Shown: piece after piece, positions 17,283-24,924 of the stretch | Position numbering within the stretch: the stretch's first letter is position 1 | Layout of the letters: each line of letters opens with the position of its first letter | Source of the DNA: an uncultured Burkholderiales bacterium | GTDB lineage: Bacteria > Pseudomonadota > Gammaproteobacteria > Burkholderiales > Burkholderiaceae_C | DNA length: 36,912 bases | NCBI GenBank assembly: GCA_903910745.1 | Contig: CAIWAO010000008.1 | Span: 1 to 36,912, forward strand | Direction: 5' to 3' | Translations under genes and position numbers: made by a program | The notes under the pieces: generated by a model | Told to the model about the DNA's origin: nothing | Seen by the model: only the letters and a program-made list of their open reading frames with translations | Databases searched by the model: none

Positions 17283-17735
17283 TTATGGGTTGGTTTTAAG
17301 AGATTTAGAAGCCCGCTCAATCGCTGCCTTGTCAATTGCATCTTTAGCCGCAGGCGGCATATAGTTTTCATCATGTTTTGCCAAAACCTCAGTTGCAGTT
17401 AAGACATTATCATCGCTTAAACGACCCTGGGCTACAACACCCTTACCCTCTTTAAATAAATCTGGCAACAATCCAGTGTAGTGAACTACAACTTCATTAG
17501 AAAAATCAGTCACGATAAATTCGATTTCATCTTTACCCCTCTTTAAGGTTCCCTCCTTAACCATCCCGCCAATTCTAAAGAGTCGGTTCTTTGGAGCCTC
17601 ACCTCGCGCGACTTGGGAGGGCGTAAAGAAGAAAACCAAATTACTTTGAAATGCATTCAAAACAAATGCAGCAGCCAAACATAGCACCACGATGCCGCAA
17701 GTTATAAACCAAAATCTTTTTTGTCTAGGAGTCAT
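17283..17735 (-). CDS. ccmE: Heme chaperone CcmE
   Basis: CcmE binds heme covalently in the periplasm and hands it to CcmF. The 150-residue protein has an N-terminal anchor helix (about 9-28) and an OB-fold domain with FRIGGMVKEGT and a conserved VHYTGLLPDLFKEG stretch. The heme-binding site is LAKHDENYMPP, in which H121 is the attachment residue and Y125 the axial ligand. Length and motif spacing are normal. It starts with ATG 17735, 16 bases after the ccmD stop codon. Confidence 0.95.
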   Translation of the reverse strand: MTPRQKRFWFITCGIVVLCLAAAFVLNAFQSNLVFFFTPSQVARGEAPKNRLFRIGGMVKEGTLKRGKDEIEFIVTDFSNEVVVHYTGLLPDLFKEGKGVVAQGRLSDDNVLTATEVLAKHDENYMPPAAKDAIDKAAIERASKSLKTNP

Positions 17736-17751
17736 TGAATAAGTGTTCTAG

Positions 17752-17922
17752 TTACTCGGATATTGATCTCTGCGCTTTTACCCATTCAAGCGCTTGGCCC
17801 CTGGCATTTAATACCCACAGGACTTCGATTGCCAAAAGGGCAAAGGTAACGATCACGCTACCCCATACATAGAATGCATAGCCGCCCATCAGAAAAAATT
17901 CAGACCAACTGTTCCAGTTCAT
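17752..17922 (-). CDS. ccmD: Heme exporter protein CcmD (small membrane protein)
   Basis: This 56-residue gene is easily missed because it is short. It starts with ATG 17922 and ends with TAA at 17752-17754. The product begins MNWNSWSEFFLMGGYAFYVW, has a single hydrophobic helix (about 17-39) and ends in a charged cytoplasmic tail. The FLMGGYAFYVW segment, size and location between ccmC and ccmE are characteristic of CcmD, which helps release heme-loaded CcmE from CcmC with CcmAB. Confidence 0.92.
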   Translation of the reverse strand: MNWNSWSEFFLMGGYAFYVWGSVIVTFALLAIEVLWVLNARGQALEWVKAQRSISE

Positions 17923-18011
17923 CAAAAATCCTTAGTTCAAAATTTCAATAAATCAATGATATTTTCTGCGAAAAAGATGATTCTTGGGTTAAATATACAT
18001 TTGATTGAATA

Positions 18012-18749
18012 TTACTGAGCCTCTGGCAAGGATTGCACCCAATGGGCGTCATATTCTCGCTGCAATATGATAGTTCTTACCCTATAAAAAGCAATTGCTA
18101 TGGAATAGGCCCAAAACGCCAAAGTCATCAGCAACATAGCGATCAACATTTGGTGCGCCATGGAGGGCGCTTTTGTTACTGACACTGAAGCACCTTGGTG
18201 TAAAGTATTCCACCAAATAACTGAGAAATAAATAATAGGGACATTAATGGATCCGACTAAACTCCATATTGAGCCTGCCTTATCTCTTCTTGCAGGATTG
18301 TCAATGGCAGATGTCAAAGCTATATAGCCTAAATAGAGAAAAAATAAAATCAATTCTGATGTCAGCCTTGCATCCCAAACCCACCAGGCTCCCCACATCG
18401 GCTTTCCCCACATTGCGCCAGTCCATAGGGAAAGAAATGCAAAAATTGCCCCCGTGGGCGCAAGTGCAGAAGTCATCATGCCCGATAAACGGGTTTTAAA
18501 GGTTAGACCCAAAAAACTCCACAAAGCCATTGCCATAAAGATAATCATTGACATCCAAGATGCTGGCACATGCAGAAAAATAATTCTGTAACCCTCTCCT
18601 TGTTGCGCATCAGTAGGGGCTATAAAAAAACCAATCCATAAACCCACAAGTGTCAGCAAGGTGCCCATACCGACCAACCAAGGGATGATTTGACCAGCCA
18701 AGCGATAAAAAGCTTGAGGTGAGGCAAATCTAAATAAAAAACCCATCAT
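18012..18749 (-). CDS. ccmC: Heme transporter/handling protein CcmC
   Basis: CcmC loads heme onto CcmE. The 245-residue protein has six predicted membrane segments, the WWD-domain sequence MWGAWWVWDARLTSELILFF (about 118-137), and the flanking histidine in IIFLHVPASW (H60). A second conserved histidine is in WWNTLHQGASVS (about 183). ATG 18749 follows an AGGA site roughly a dozen bases upstream; an immediately adjacent ATG at 18746 is equally possible. It lies 52 bases after ccmB and 89 bases before ccmD. Confidence 0.95.
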   Translation of the reverse strand: MMGFLFRFASPQAFYRLAGQIIPWLVGMGTLLTLVGLWIGFFIAPTDAQQGEGYRIIFLHVPASWMSMIIFMAMALWSFLGLTFKTRLSGMMTSALAPTGAIFAFLSLWTGAMWGKPMWGAWWVWDARLTSELILFFLYLGYIALTSAIDNPARRDKAGSIWSLVGSINVPIIYFSVIWWNTLHQGASVSVTKAPSMAHQMLIAMLLMTLAFWAYSIAIAFYRVRTIILQREYDAHWVQSLPEAQ

Positions 18750-18801
18750 CTTGTTTTGTTCCTGAAAACTTCTAGCTTAACCTAATTAAAAATGAACCCT
18801 A

Positions 18802-19467
18802 TCACTCTAAGGCGACTTTAAGGGCTTGAGCACATGCCCAAGGACTAAAAAATAGTGCCGGTAATAGCATAGCCAATAAGATTGAGAAATATGCCTGAAC
18901 TCCAAGTCCAGCCGCGAGCGACTCAACCGCACCTGTACCAAACACCAAAACGGGAACATATAGTGGCAATACGAGCAACGAAATCAGCACTCCCCCTCCC
19001 CTAAGTCCAAGAGTAAGAGCAGATGCGATTGCCCCTAAACAAGAAAGGATAGGGGTGCCTAGCAAAAGTGTAGCCATCATTACCCAAGCGTAATCGAGTG
19101 GCAAATCAAACATCAAACCCAAAATACTAGACATCAGCACCAATGGGAGACTACAAAGGAGCCAATGAGCGAGTATTTTCGCCAATACCAATAAAGACAA
19201 GTTTTGTGGGGTCAAAACCAATTGCTCAAGCGTACCGTCTTGCCAATCGGCCTCAAACAAACGACCCAAGGTGAGCATTGAGGATAAAAGTGCGCCAACC
19301 CACAGAATTCCCGGTGCTATTTTTCTCAAAATATCCAAGTCTGAGCCAATGGCTAATGGAAATAAAGTAGCAACAACCAAATAAAAAAATAATCCACTGA
19401 GCACCTCGACTTTACGCTTCATCGCGACTCTTAAATCTCTGCGCAAAATAGCCAAAAATGCGCTCAT
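18802..19467 (-). CDS. ccmB: Heme exporter permease CcmB
   Basis: CcmB is the membrane partner of the ATPase CcmA in the complex that releases holo-CcmE. From ATG 19467 the protein is 221 residues, the usual CcmB size, with six hydrophobic segments. Recognisable features are the RRDLRVAMKRK N-terminus, FPLAIGSD, GILWVGALLSSMLTLGRLF and the DGTLEQLVLTP block. An in-frame upstream ATG at 19497 would overlap ccmA by 34 bases; the start at 19467 instead gives an ATGA overlap with the ccmA stop and is preferred. Confidence 0.94.
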   Translation of the reverse strand: MSAFLAILRRDLRVAMKRKVEVLSGLFFYLVVATLFPLAIGSDLDILRKIAPGILWVGALLSSMLTLGRLFEADWQDGTLEQLVLTPQNLSLLVLAKILAHWLLCSLPLVLMSSILGLMFDLPLDYAWVMMATLLLGTPILSCLGAIASALTLGLRGGGVLISLLVLPLYVPVLVFGTGAVESLAAGLGVQAYFSILLAMLLPALFFSPWACAQALKVALE

Positions 19468-20093
19468 CTGCTCAGCCTCATTATTTCCCCTGGACATTCA
19501 AAGTCAACATTTTGATGACTCGTTAAAAGCACAGACCCACCCTGCACTAAATGGCCTTCAATCAAACCAATAAGAAGACCAACTGAGTGAGTATCTAAGG
19601 CAACAAAAGGCTCATCCAACACCCACAAAGGCGCGCGCGTAAGTTTAAGCTTGGCTAGGGATACTCTTCTTTTTTGACCTTGAGACAAAATAGCAAGCGG
19701 AACTTGCTCGCGCCCCCTTAACCCAAAATAATCTAAAGCAGAAAAGATATCTGCACTTGTTGATTCAACTTGCATCAACTGTGTTTCAATATTTAAATTC
19801 TCGAAGGGGCTCAACTCCTCTTTCAAAGCCAATTTATGCCCCATGAAGAAAACGTCCTTCAAAAAAGAAGGCATGTCATGTAGGGTATTTTTTTGGCCCC
19901 AATTTACCTCCCCCGAATCTAAGGGTACAAGGGAGGTAACGGCTCTCAATAAAGTTGTCTTTCCAATACCGTTATCGCCTTGAACATGGATCCAGTGCCC
20001 AGGACTTAAGACAAAACTTATGTCTCGCAAAAGTTTCTTCCCTCCCCGTGAGAGCGTTATATTGTTCACTTCTAACGTTTGAGGAGGGTACAC
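19464..20093 (-). CDS. ccmA: Heme exporter ATP-binding protein CcmA
   Basis: CcmA is the ATPase of the CcmAB complex. The 209 residues contain Walker A GDNGIGKTT (39-47), the signature region LSQGQKRRVSLAKL (about 135-148) and Walker B LWVLDEPFVALD (about 157-168). ALSxGQKRRxxLA in place of LSGGQ is typical of CcmA. The start used is GTG 20093, without a strong binding site; another GTG at codon 9 is possible. It is the first gene of the ccm locus. The 86 bases between it and the Bug gene contain no convincing promoter, so the operon promoter may be inside the Bug gene or further upstream. Confidence 0.93.
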   Translation of the reverse strand: MYPPQTLEVNNITLSRGGKKLLRDISFVLSPGHWIHVQGDNGIGKTTLLRAVTSLVPLDSGEVNWGQKNTLHDMPSFLKDVFFMGHKLALKEELSPFENLNIETQLMQVESTSADIFSALDYFGLRGREQVPLAILSQGQKRRVSLAKLKLTRAPLWVLDEPFVALDTHSVGLLIGLIEGHLVQGGSVLLTSHQNVDFECPGEIMRLSR

Positions 20094-20179
20094 GTAATAG
20101 GAATGCTTTGCTTAGAGAAAACTTAAACGATCAATTCCGGTAGAACAACACAACTTTGAAAGTGCCTTCTTAAGCGTAC

Positions 20180-21166
20180 TCAGTCTGCTTTTGCGCCCGA
20201 GGCCTTAACTATCGCGCCCCAACGAACAACTTCAGTCTTATCCAACTCAGCCATTTGCTCAGGTGTGGAGGGGATCATAATGAAACCTGATTCGCTCATT
20301 CTTTTAACAAATTCTGGGGACTTGGTACCCTTCACCATTTCAGTATTTAGTCTCGTGATAATCTCTTTTGGCGTGTTACTTGGCGCAACCAATCCAAACC
20401 AAACTCCAGACTCATAGCCTGCAACTCCAGCCTCAGCGATGGTGGGCAAATCTGACAAAGAAGGGTCCCTTTTGGTTCCAGAGGTTGCAATTGCTCTTAG
20501 TTTGCCTGATTTAATGTACGTCATTGAACTTGGGAGATTGTCAAACATCATCATCACTTGACCTCCCATTAAATCGACCAAGGCTCCAGAACTGCCTTTG
20601 TAAGGAATATGAGATATATCTACCTTAGCCAAGCTCTTGAACAACTCACCCGACATATGAATACTTGTTCCACTTCCACTTGAGGCGTAATTAAGCTCCC
20701 CTGGACTAGCCTTAGCTGCATTGATAATCTCTTGAACAGTCTTGAATTTTGAAGTGGGCGGAACCACCAAAACATTATTCATAGAAACAAATGTCCCAAT
20801 GGGTGCAAAGTCTTTACTAGGATTAAAAGGCATCTTTGAATAAAGTGCTGGATTGATGGCTTGAATTCCGCTCGTGGTCAACATGATTGTGTAGCCATCT
20901 GCTGCTGCGTGGGCGACTTCTGATCCCCCTATATTTCCACCTGCCCCAGGTCGGTTATCTACCGTCACAGGTTGACCTAGACTCTTTGACAACTCCAATG
21001 CAATTGCACGAGCTGCCATATCGGTGGCCCCTCCTGCAAGGAAAGGACACACCAACTTAATGGGTTTGCTTGGATAGGCATCTGCACTGTTTGCATTAAC
21101 ACTATACAAACTTGTCGCTAATAAAACGCCGCATAGAGTTATTGTTTTACTAAAAAATTGTCTCAT
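20180..21166 (-). CDS. Bug-family tripartite tricarboxylate transporter periplasmic receptor
   Basis: The product is 328 residues from ATG 21166. That start is favoured by AAGGAG eight bases upstream; the in-frame GTG 21175 lies too close to that site. A signal peptide of about 26 residues (lysine, then a hydrophobic core, then NANSADA) precedes YPSKPIKLVCPF, the standard mature start. Further Bug landmarks are GGATDMAAR, VDNRPGAGGNIG, the ADGYTIML strand and the HIPYKGSSGALVDLMGGQV block. These proteins (PF03401) bind carboxylates or related small molecules. No TctA or TctB gene is adjacent, so it is an orphan receptor, a common situation in Burkholderiales. The ligand is unknown. It is upstream of ccmA on the same strand, with an 86-base gap. 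Confidence 0.93.
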   Translation of the reverse strand: MRQFFSKTITLCGVLLATSLYSVNANSADAYPSKPIKLVCPFLAGGATDMAARAIALELSKSLGQPVTVDNRPGAGGNIGGSEVAHAAADGYTIMLTTSGIQAINPALYSKMPFNPSKDFAPIGTFVSMNNVLVVPPTSKFKTVQEIINAAKASPGELNYASSGSGTSIHMSGELFKSLAKVDISHIPYKGSSGALVDLMGGQVMMMFDNLPSSMTYIKSGKLRAIATSGTKRDPSLSDLPTIAEAGVAGYESGVWFGLVAPSNTPKEIITRLNTEMVKGTKSPEFVKRMSESGFIMIPSTPEQMAELDKTEVVRWGAIVKASGAKAD

Positions 21167-21201
21167 TGTTCTCACTCCTTTATTGTAAATACTTCAGCTA
21201 C

Positions 21202-22083
21202 TCAGCCTACAAAGAACGCATCGAACCCGCCCTCAGGCTCAAACCTTTGGTTCACAAATCTTAAAATTTTTGGGCCCCTCATCACTTCTTCTCGCTCTGG
21301 GTGTTTATCATGCCCAGGATAACAAAGATGCCTAATCCCCTCGAGATCAAAGGGTTGGGGTCTAATGCAGGCGGGAGCTTTTCCACGAAAGTATGCAAGC
21401 GCAGAGTCTACATCGTCAAAAAAGGATAAGTTCGCCAGGCTCATTATTTGTGGAGGCGCCATCTCTATCTCTAGGTCCCAATACTTCTGAAGTGCTACCT
21501 TAGGAGAGAACCAGGCACTGTCAATAGCCTCGAAATTATCATGTTTTGCGATTTGCATGTCAGGATTTTTAGCCAAAAAAAACCGAGTATCAAATCTCTT
21601 GGACATCACTGAAGCCAATTGAGGGGTTATCCATCTACTAAAAGGCACCAACTGATCCAAACTAAGGCCCAAGTCATTGGCATTCAGATGTTTAAGTAAC
21701 GGATTGTCTAGCAATTCTGTGTCAGGGATTTTAGTAACGGATTTTTGAATTGGTTTAGCAAATAAGACTCCGCACTCCTCAAATGTTTCCCGAATTGTTG
21801 CGATATAAATGGCGGCTGCAGACTTCGGATCTAAATCAGGCTCGTTTAAACTATGCTTTAATATCTCGATATCTGCATCAATTCGGTCAAAGAGATTTAT
21901 ATTTGAGTCTTTTTTATCAACTTTTCCACCAGGAAACACATACACTCCACCCAATACTGAGGACTTAGTGTGTCTACGGATCATAAAAACTTCGATTCCC
22001 TGACCCTTGTCCGAGTCTCTGAGTATCAAAAGAGTGGCTGCATCAACGGGTGCACTTGTTATGAGATCGTTTTGAATTTCCAT
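21202..22083 (-). CDS. NUDIX hydrolase with an interrupted Nudix box (NUDT19-like)
   Basis: The 293-residue protein opens with an AATLLILRD strand and VFMIRRH, then VYVFPGGKVD (47-56). The catalytic half of the Nudix box, RETFEECGVL (98-107), appears more than 40 residues later instead of directly after the PGG. Insertion at this point is a known trait of the NUDT19/RP2p-like branch, whose characterised member hydrolyses CoA derivatives. By analogy this may be a CoA or nucleotide pyrophosphatase, but the substrate is inference. It is cytoplasmic and divergent from the ABC exporter gene at 22117, with only 33 bases between the starts. It ends 35 bases before the Bug ATG. Confidence 0.85.
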   Translation of the reverse strand: MEIQNDLITSAPVDAATLLILRDSDKGQGIEVFMIRRHTKSSVLGGVYVFPGGKVDKKDSNINLFDRIDADIEILKHSLNEPDLDPKSAAAIYIATIRETFEECGVLFAKPIQKSVTKIPDTELLDNPLLKHLNANDLGLSLDQLVPFSRWITPQLASVMSKRFDTRFFLAKNPDMQIAKHDNFEAIDSAWFSPKVALQKYWDLEIEMAPPQIMSLANLSFFDDVDSALAYFRGKAPACIRPQPFDLEGIRHLCYPGHDKHPEREEVMRGPKILRFVNQRFEPEGGFDAFFVG

Positions 22084-22085
22084 GG

Positions 22086-22098
22086 TGCCATTGTGGCA
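22086..22098. promoter_or_regulatory. Short dyad between the divergent NUDIX and ABC exporter genes
   Basis: TGCCA and TGGCA form perfect five-base arms around TTG, centred in the 33-base space between two divergent start codons. It could be an operator or a small RNA hairpin, or chance. No promoter elements fit inside such a short space, so promoters for both genes would have to overlap the opposing coding sequence. Confidence 0.3.
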
Positions 22099-22116
22099 TC
22101 AAAACTTTAGATTTTT

Positions 22117-23952
22117 ATGTCAAGCATAGATACAAAAAACAACTTAAGCACATCCTCTGAACATGAGGTGAAACCCGCACAAAGACAAGCCGCATCCACT
22201 CCAAACGCTCTCAAACAGCTCTGGCCGTTTTTGGGTAAATACAAATTCGCTTTGGGGTCTGCGAGCTTGTTTTTGGTTCTTGCAGCGGCCTCAACCTTGG
22301 CTTTTCCCTGGGCACTCAAGGTCCTAATTGACCAGGGACTGACTCACCCTGAGGGGCGATTGCATTTGGCTGAGCATTTTTTAGCCCTTTTTGGAGTTGC
22401 CGCAGCCCTTGCAATTTTCTCAGCAGCTCGGTTTTATACCGTCAGTTGGCTGGGAGAGCGAATCACAGCGGACGTTAGAAATGCTGTATATGGGCACGTT
22501 CTAAAGCAAAGTGCGGAATTTTTTGAGACCACCCAAACAGGCGAAATATTGTCCAGACTTACCAATGACACCACTTTGGTTCAAACCGTAGTTGGCTCGT
22601 CCCTATCAATGGGGCTTAGAAATTTAGTCATGGGCTCAGGGGCACTTATCATGTTGATCTGGACCAACCCACTCTTGATGCTACAAGTTCTTGGTTTGCT
22701 CATATTAGTGGTTTGGCCAAGCATGCGAATGGGCAAAAAAGTTCGCAAACTATCAAGAGCTAGCCAAGACAGGGTTGCAGATGCAAGCGCTATTGCAGGC
22801 GAAGTTCTAAATTCCATTCCAGTTGTTCAAAGTTATACCGCAGAGGCACGCGAATCAAAAAGGTTTAACGATTCGACAGAGTATGCTTTTCAGACCGCCG
22901 TCAACAGAACCAAGGCACGCGCAGTTTTAGTGGGTTTCATTATCATGGCCACAAGCGCTGCTCTGCTTTGGGGTCTTTATGAAGGGACACTCGCAGTCCA
23001 AGCGGGTACTTTAAGCGCTGGGGAACTGGGTCAAACAATTGTTTATGTTATTTTGTTGGCCGGCTCAGCAGCCGTCCTTGGCGAGGTCTATGGTGACATG
23101 CTCAGGGCAGCAGGCGCTACAGAGCGGCTCATGGAGCTTCTCCAAACCAACTCAAGTATCAATGCAAATGAGTCCTCCGCAGAGCCAAAACTGCCCCTCA
23201 ATGGCTCAATTATCCAAATACATCAACTGACCTTTAAATACCCCTCAAGACCCACCGTATTGGCACTCAATTCCTTAACAGGTACGGCTCTCCCCGGTCA
23301 AACGATCGCCATTGTGGGTCCAAGTGGAGCAGGAAAAACTACGCTTTTTAGTTTATTGCTTAGATTTCATGACCCCGCCTCTGGATACATCGAGATGGAC
23401 GGGGTGAAGATCAATGAGATGAGCCTTAACTCGCTAAGAAACAGAATTGGACTGGTCCCCCAAGAGCCAGTTGTGTTCTCTGGCTCTGCAATGGAGAATA
23501 TCAGATACGGACGTGTTGATGCAAGCGAAGCCGAGGTGATTGCTGCGGCCAAGGCCGCATTTGCAGACGAATTCATCAAGGACTTGCCCAACGGATACGA
23601 CACCTTCCTTGGGGAGAGAGGGGTTAGGCTGTCTGGGGGTCAACGTCAACGTATCGCCATTGCTAGAGCTATTCTAAAAAATCCACCTCTACTTTTGCTA
23701 GATGAGGCCACCAGTGCACTTGATGCGCACAGTGAAAGAGTAGTGCAAGAAGCCCTTACTCATGCCATGAAAAACAGAACTACCTTTGTGATTGCTCACC
23801 GCCTCGCAACCGTTCAACAAGCCGATTGCATTTGGGTTTTGGATAAGGGTGAACTGGTTGAGCAAGGTACGCACACCGAGCTCATGCAACGAAATGGACT
23901 TTACGCGGGCTTGGCAAAATTACAATTCAATCTTTCCCGCTCTCAGAGTTAA
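22117..23952 (+). CDS. ABC exporter half-transporter, MsbA-related (membrane domain fused to ATPase)
   Basis: The 611-residue protein has an N-terminal polar tail (1-33), six membrane helices (about 40-330) and a C-terminal ATPase. Nucleotide-binding motifs are Walker A GPSGAGKTT (about 400-408), signature LSGGQRQRIAIARAI (about 506) and Walker B LLLLDEATSALD (about 525), followed by an H-loop in VIAHRLAT. Coupling-helix sequence EFFETTQTGEILSRLTNDT is typical of lipid or drug exporters. It works as a homodimer. The overall pattern fits the MsbA-related family seen in alpha- and betaproteobacteria; true MsbA (lipid A flippase) cannot be claimed. It is followed after nine bases by the prepilin peptidase gene. 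Confidence 0.9.
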   Translation: MSSIDTKNNLSTSSEHEVKPAQRQAASTPNALKQLWPFLGKYKFALGSASLFLVLAAASTLAFPWALKVLIDQGLTHPEGRLHLAEHFLALFGVAAALAIFSAARFYTVSWLGERITADVRNAVYGHVLKQSAEFFETTQTGEILSRLTNDTTLVQTVVGSSLSMGLRNLVMGSGALIMLIWTNPLLMLQVLGLLILVVWPSMRMGKKVRKLSRASQDRVADASAIAGEVLNSIPVVQSYTAEARESKRFNDSTEYAFQTAVNRTKARAVLVGFIIMATSAALLWGLYEGTLAVQAGTLSAGELGQTIVYVILLAGSAAVLGEVYGDMLRAAGATERLMELLQTNSSINANESSAEPKLPLNGSIIQIHQLTFKYPSRPTVLALNSLTGTALPGQTIAIVGPSGAGKTTLFSLLLRFHDPASGYIEMDGVKINEMSLNSLRNRIGLVPQEPVVFSGSAMENIRYGRVDASEAEVIAAAKAAFADEFIKDLPNGYDTFLGERGVRLSGGQRQRIAIARAILKNPPLLLLDEATSALDAHSERVVQEALTHAMKNRTTFVIAHRLATVQQADCIWVLDKGELVEQGTHTELMQRNGLYAGLAKLQFNLSRSQS

Positions 23953-23961
23953 CCATCAAAA

Positions 23962-24924
23962 ATGAGTGGCTTAATTTTGCAAAATGCATCGGCACCATTC
24001 ATCATTTCAGTTACTGCTCTAGCTTTTGTTTTAGGCTCTATTGTCGGAAGCTTTCTTGGGGTTGTTGTTCCCAGACTTCCAAAAATTCTTTTCTCACAGG
24101 CCTCGGATCACAGTGATCAACTGGGGGCTGAAAGTGGACCTGAGAGCAGTCTTGATACTGGTCATGAAAATAATCTAGACAACACACCTCACATTCACCT
24201 AAGTAATAAGGTACAAACGCCGCTTGGTTTTCGTTACTTAGCATATCCCGGCTCACACTGCATGGACTGTGAAAAACCATTATCGGCTCGTCATAACATT
24301 CCCATCCTCTCCTACTTGTTACTTAATGGACGTTGTGCATTTTGTGAAAAATCAATTCCCACTTGGCATTTTTGGATTGAGTTATTATGCGCATTTTGGT
24401 GGATGTTTTGCACTTACCAGTACGGTCTAACTTGGACAGCCCTGGCCTATTGCCTATACGGGTCAGCACTCATCTGCCTCGGATTTATTGACTGGCAGAC
24501 TACGATACTTCCAGACATCATCACATATCCTGTGCTTTGGGGTGGGCTTATTTCGAGCTCATTGAACATCACTCAATTGCCCCTGATTGGATCAGTATGG
24601 GGTGCAGTTATTGGCTATATGTCCCTTTGGGTCATTAGTAGAGCCTACTTTGCTGTTCGGGGTAAGGTGGGCCTTGGGGACGGAGATCTAAAACTTGTGG
24701 CTGCAGTTGGGGCATGGACTGGCCCTTTACCTCTCATTTGGCTTTTGCTTGTTGCATCACTGGGGGGAATAGCCGCTGCAGTGGTTTTAAGAATTCAAAA
24801 CAAATTAGAACAAAGCGGCCTTATACCCTTTGGACCTTTTATAGTGGGGGCGGCCTTACTTATTACTATTTTGAATAGCCTCCCCTTGATCGCCCCATTG
24901 ATTAACTTCTCAGGTCGTTTTTGA
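23962..24924 (+). CDS. pilD: Type IV prepilin peptidase / N-methyltransferase
   Basis: PilD cleaves and methylates prepilins in the inner membrane. The 320-residue protein has the first helix with GSIVGSFLGVVVPRLP (25-40), a cytoplasmic zinc-binding region with two CxxC pairs (C100/C103 and C125/C128), PILSYLLLNGRC, and the catalytic aspartates D177 (GFIDWQT) and D242 (GDGDLKL). Eight membrane segments are plausible. A polar insert of roughly 45 residues (about 46-90), rich in serine, aspartate and histidine, lies between the first helix and the zinc region. No pilB, pilC or pilin gene is adjacent. Its 3' end overlaps the convergent apbC gene by 15 bases. Confidence 0.92.
   Translation: MSGLILQNASAPFIISVTALAFVLGSIVGSFLGVVVPRLPKILFSQASDHSDQLGAESGPESSLDTGHENNLDNTPHIHLSNKVQTPLGFRYLAYPGSHCMDCEKPLSARHNIPILSYLLLNGRCAFCEKSIPTWHFWIELLCAFWWMFCTYQYGLTWTALAYCLYGSALICLGFIDWQTTILPDIITYPVLWGGLISSSLNITQLPLIGSVWGAVIGYMSLWVISRAYFAVRGKVGLGDGDLKLVAAVGAWTGPLPLIWLLLVASLGGIAAAVVLRIQNKLEQSGLIPFGPFIVGAALLITILNSLPLIAPLINFSGRF

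Noticed and set aside
19468-19497. Upstream ATG extension of ccmB
   Set aside because: It would overlap ccmA by 34 bases and add ten polar residues before the usual N-terminus; the ATGA overlap start at 19467 fits better.
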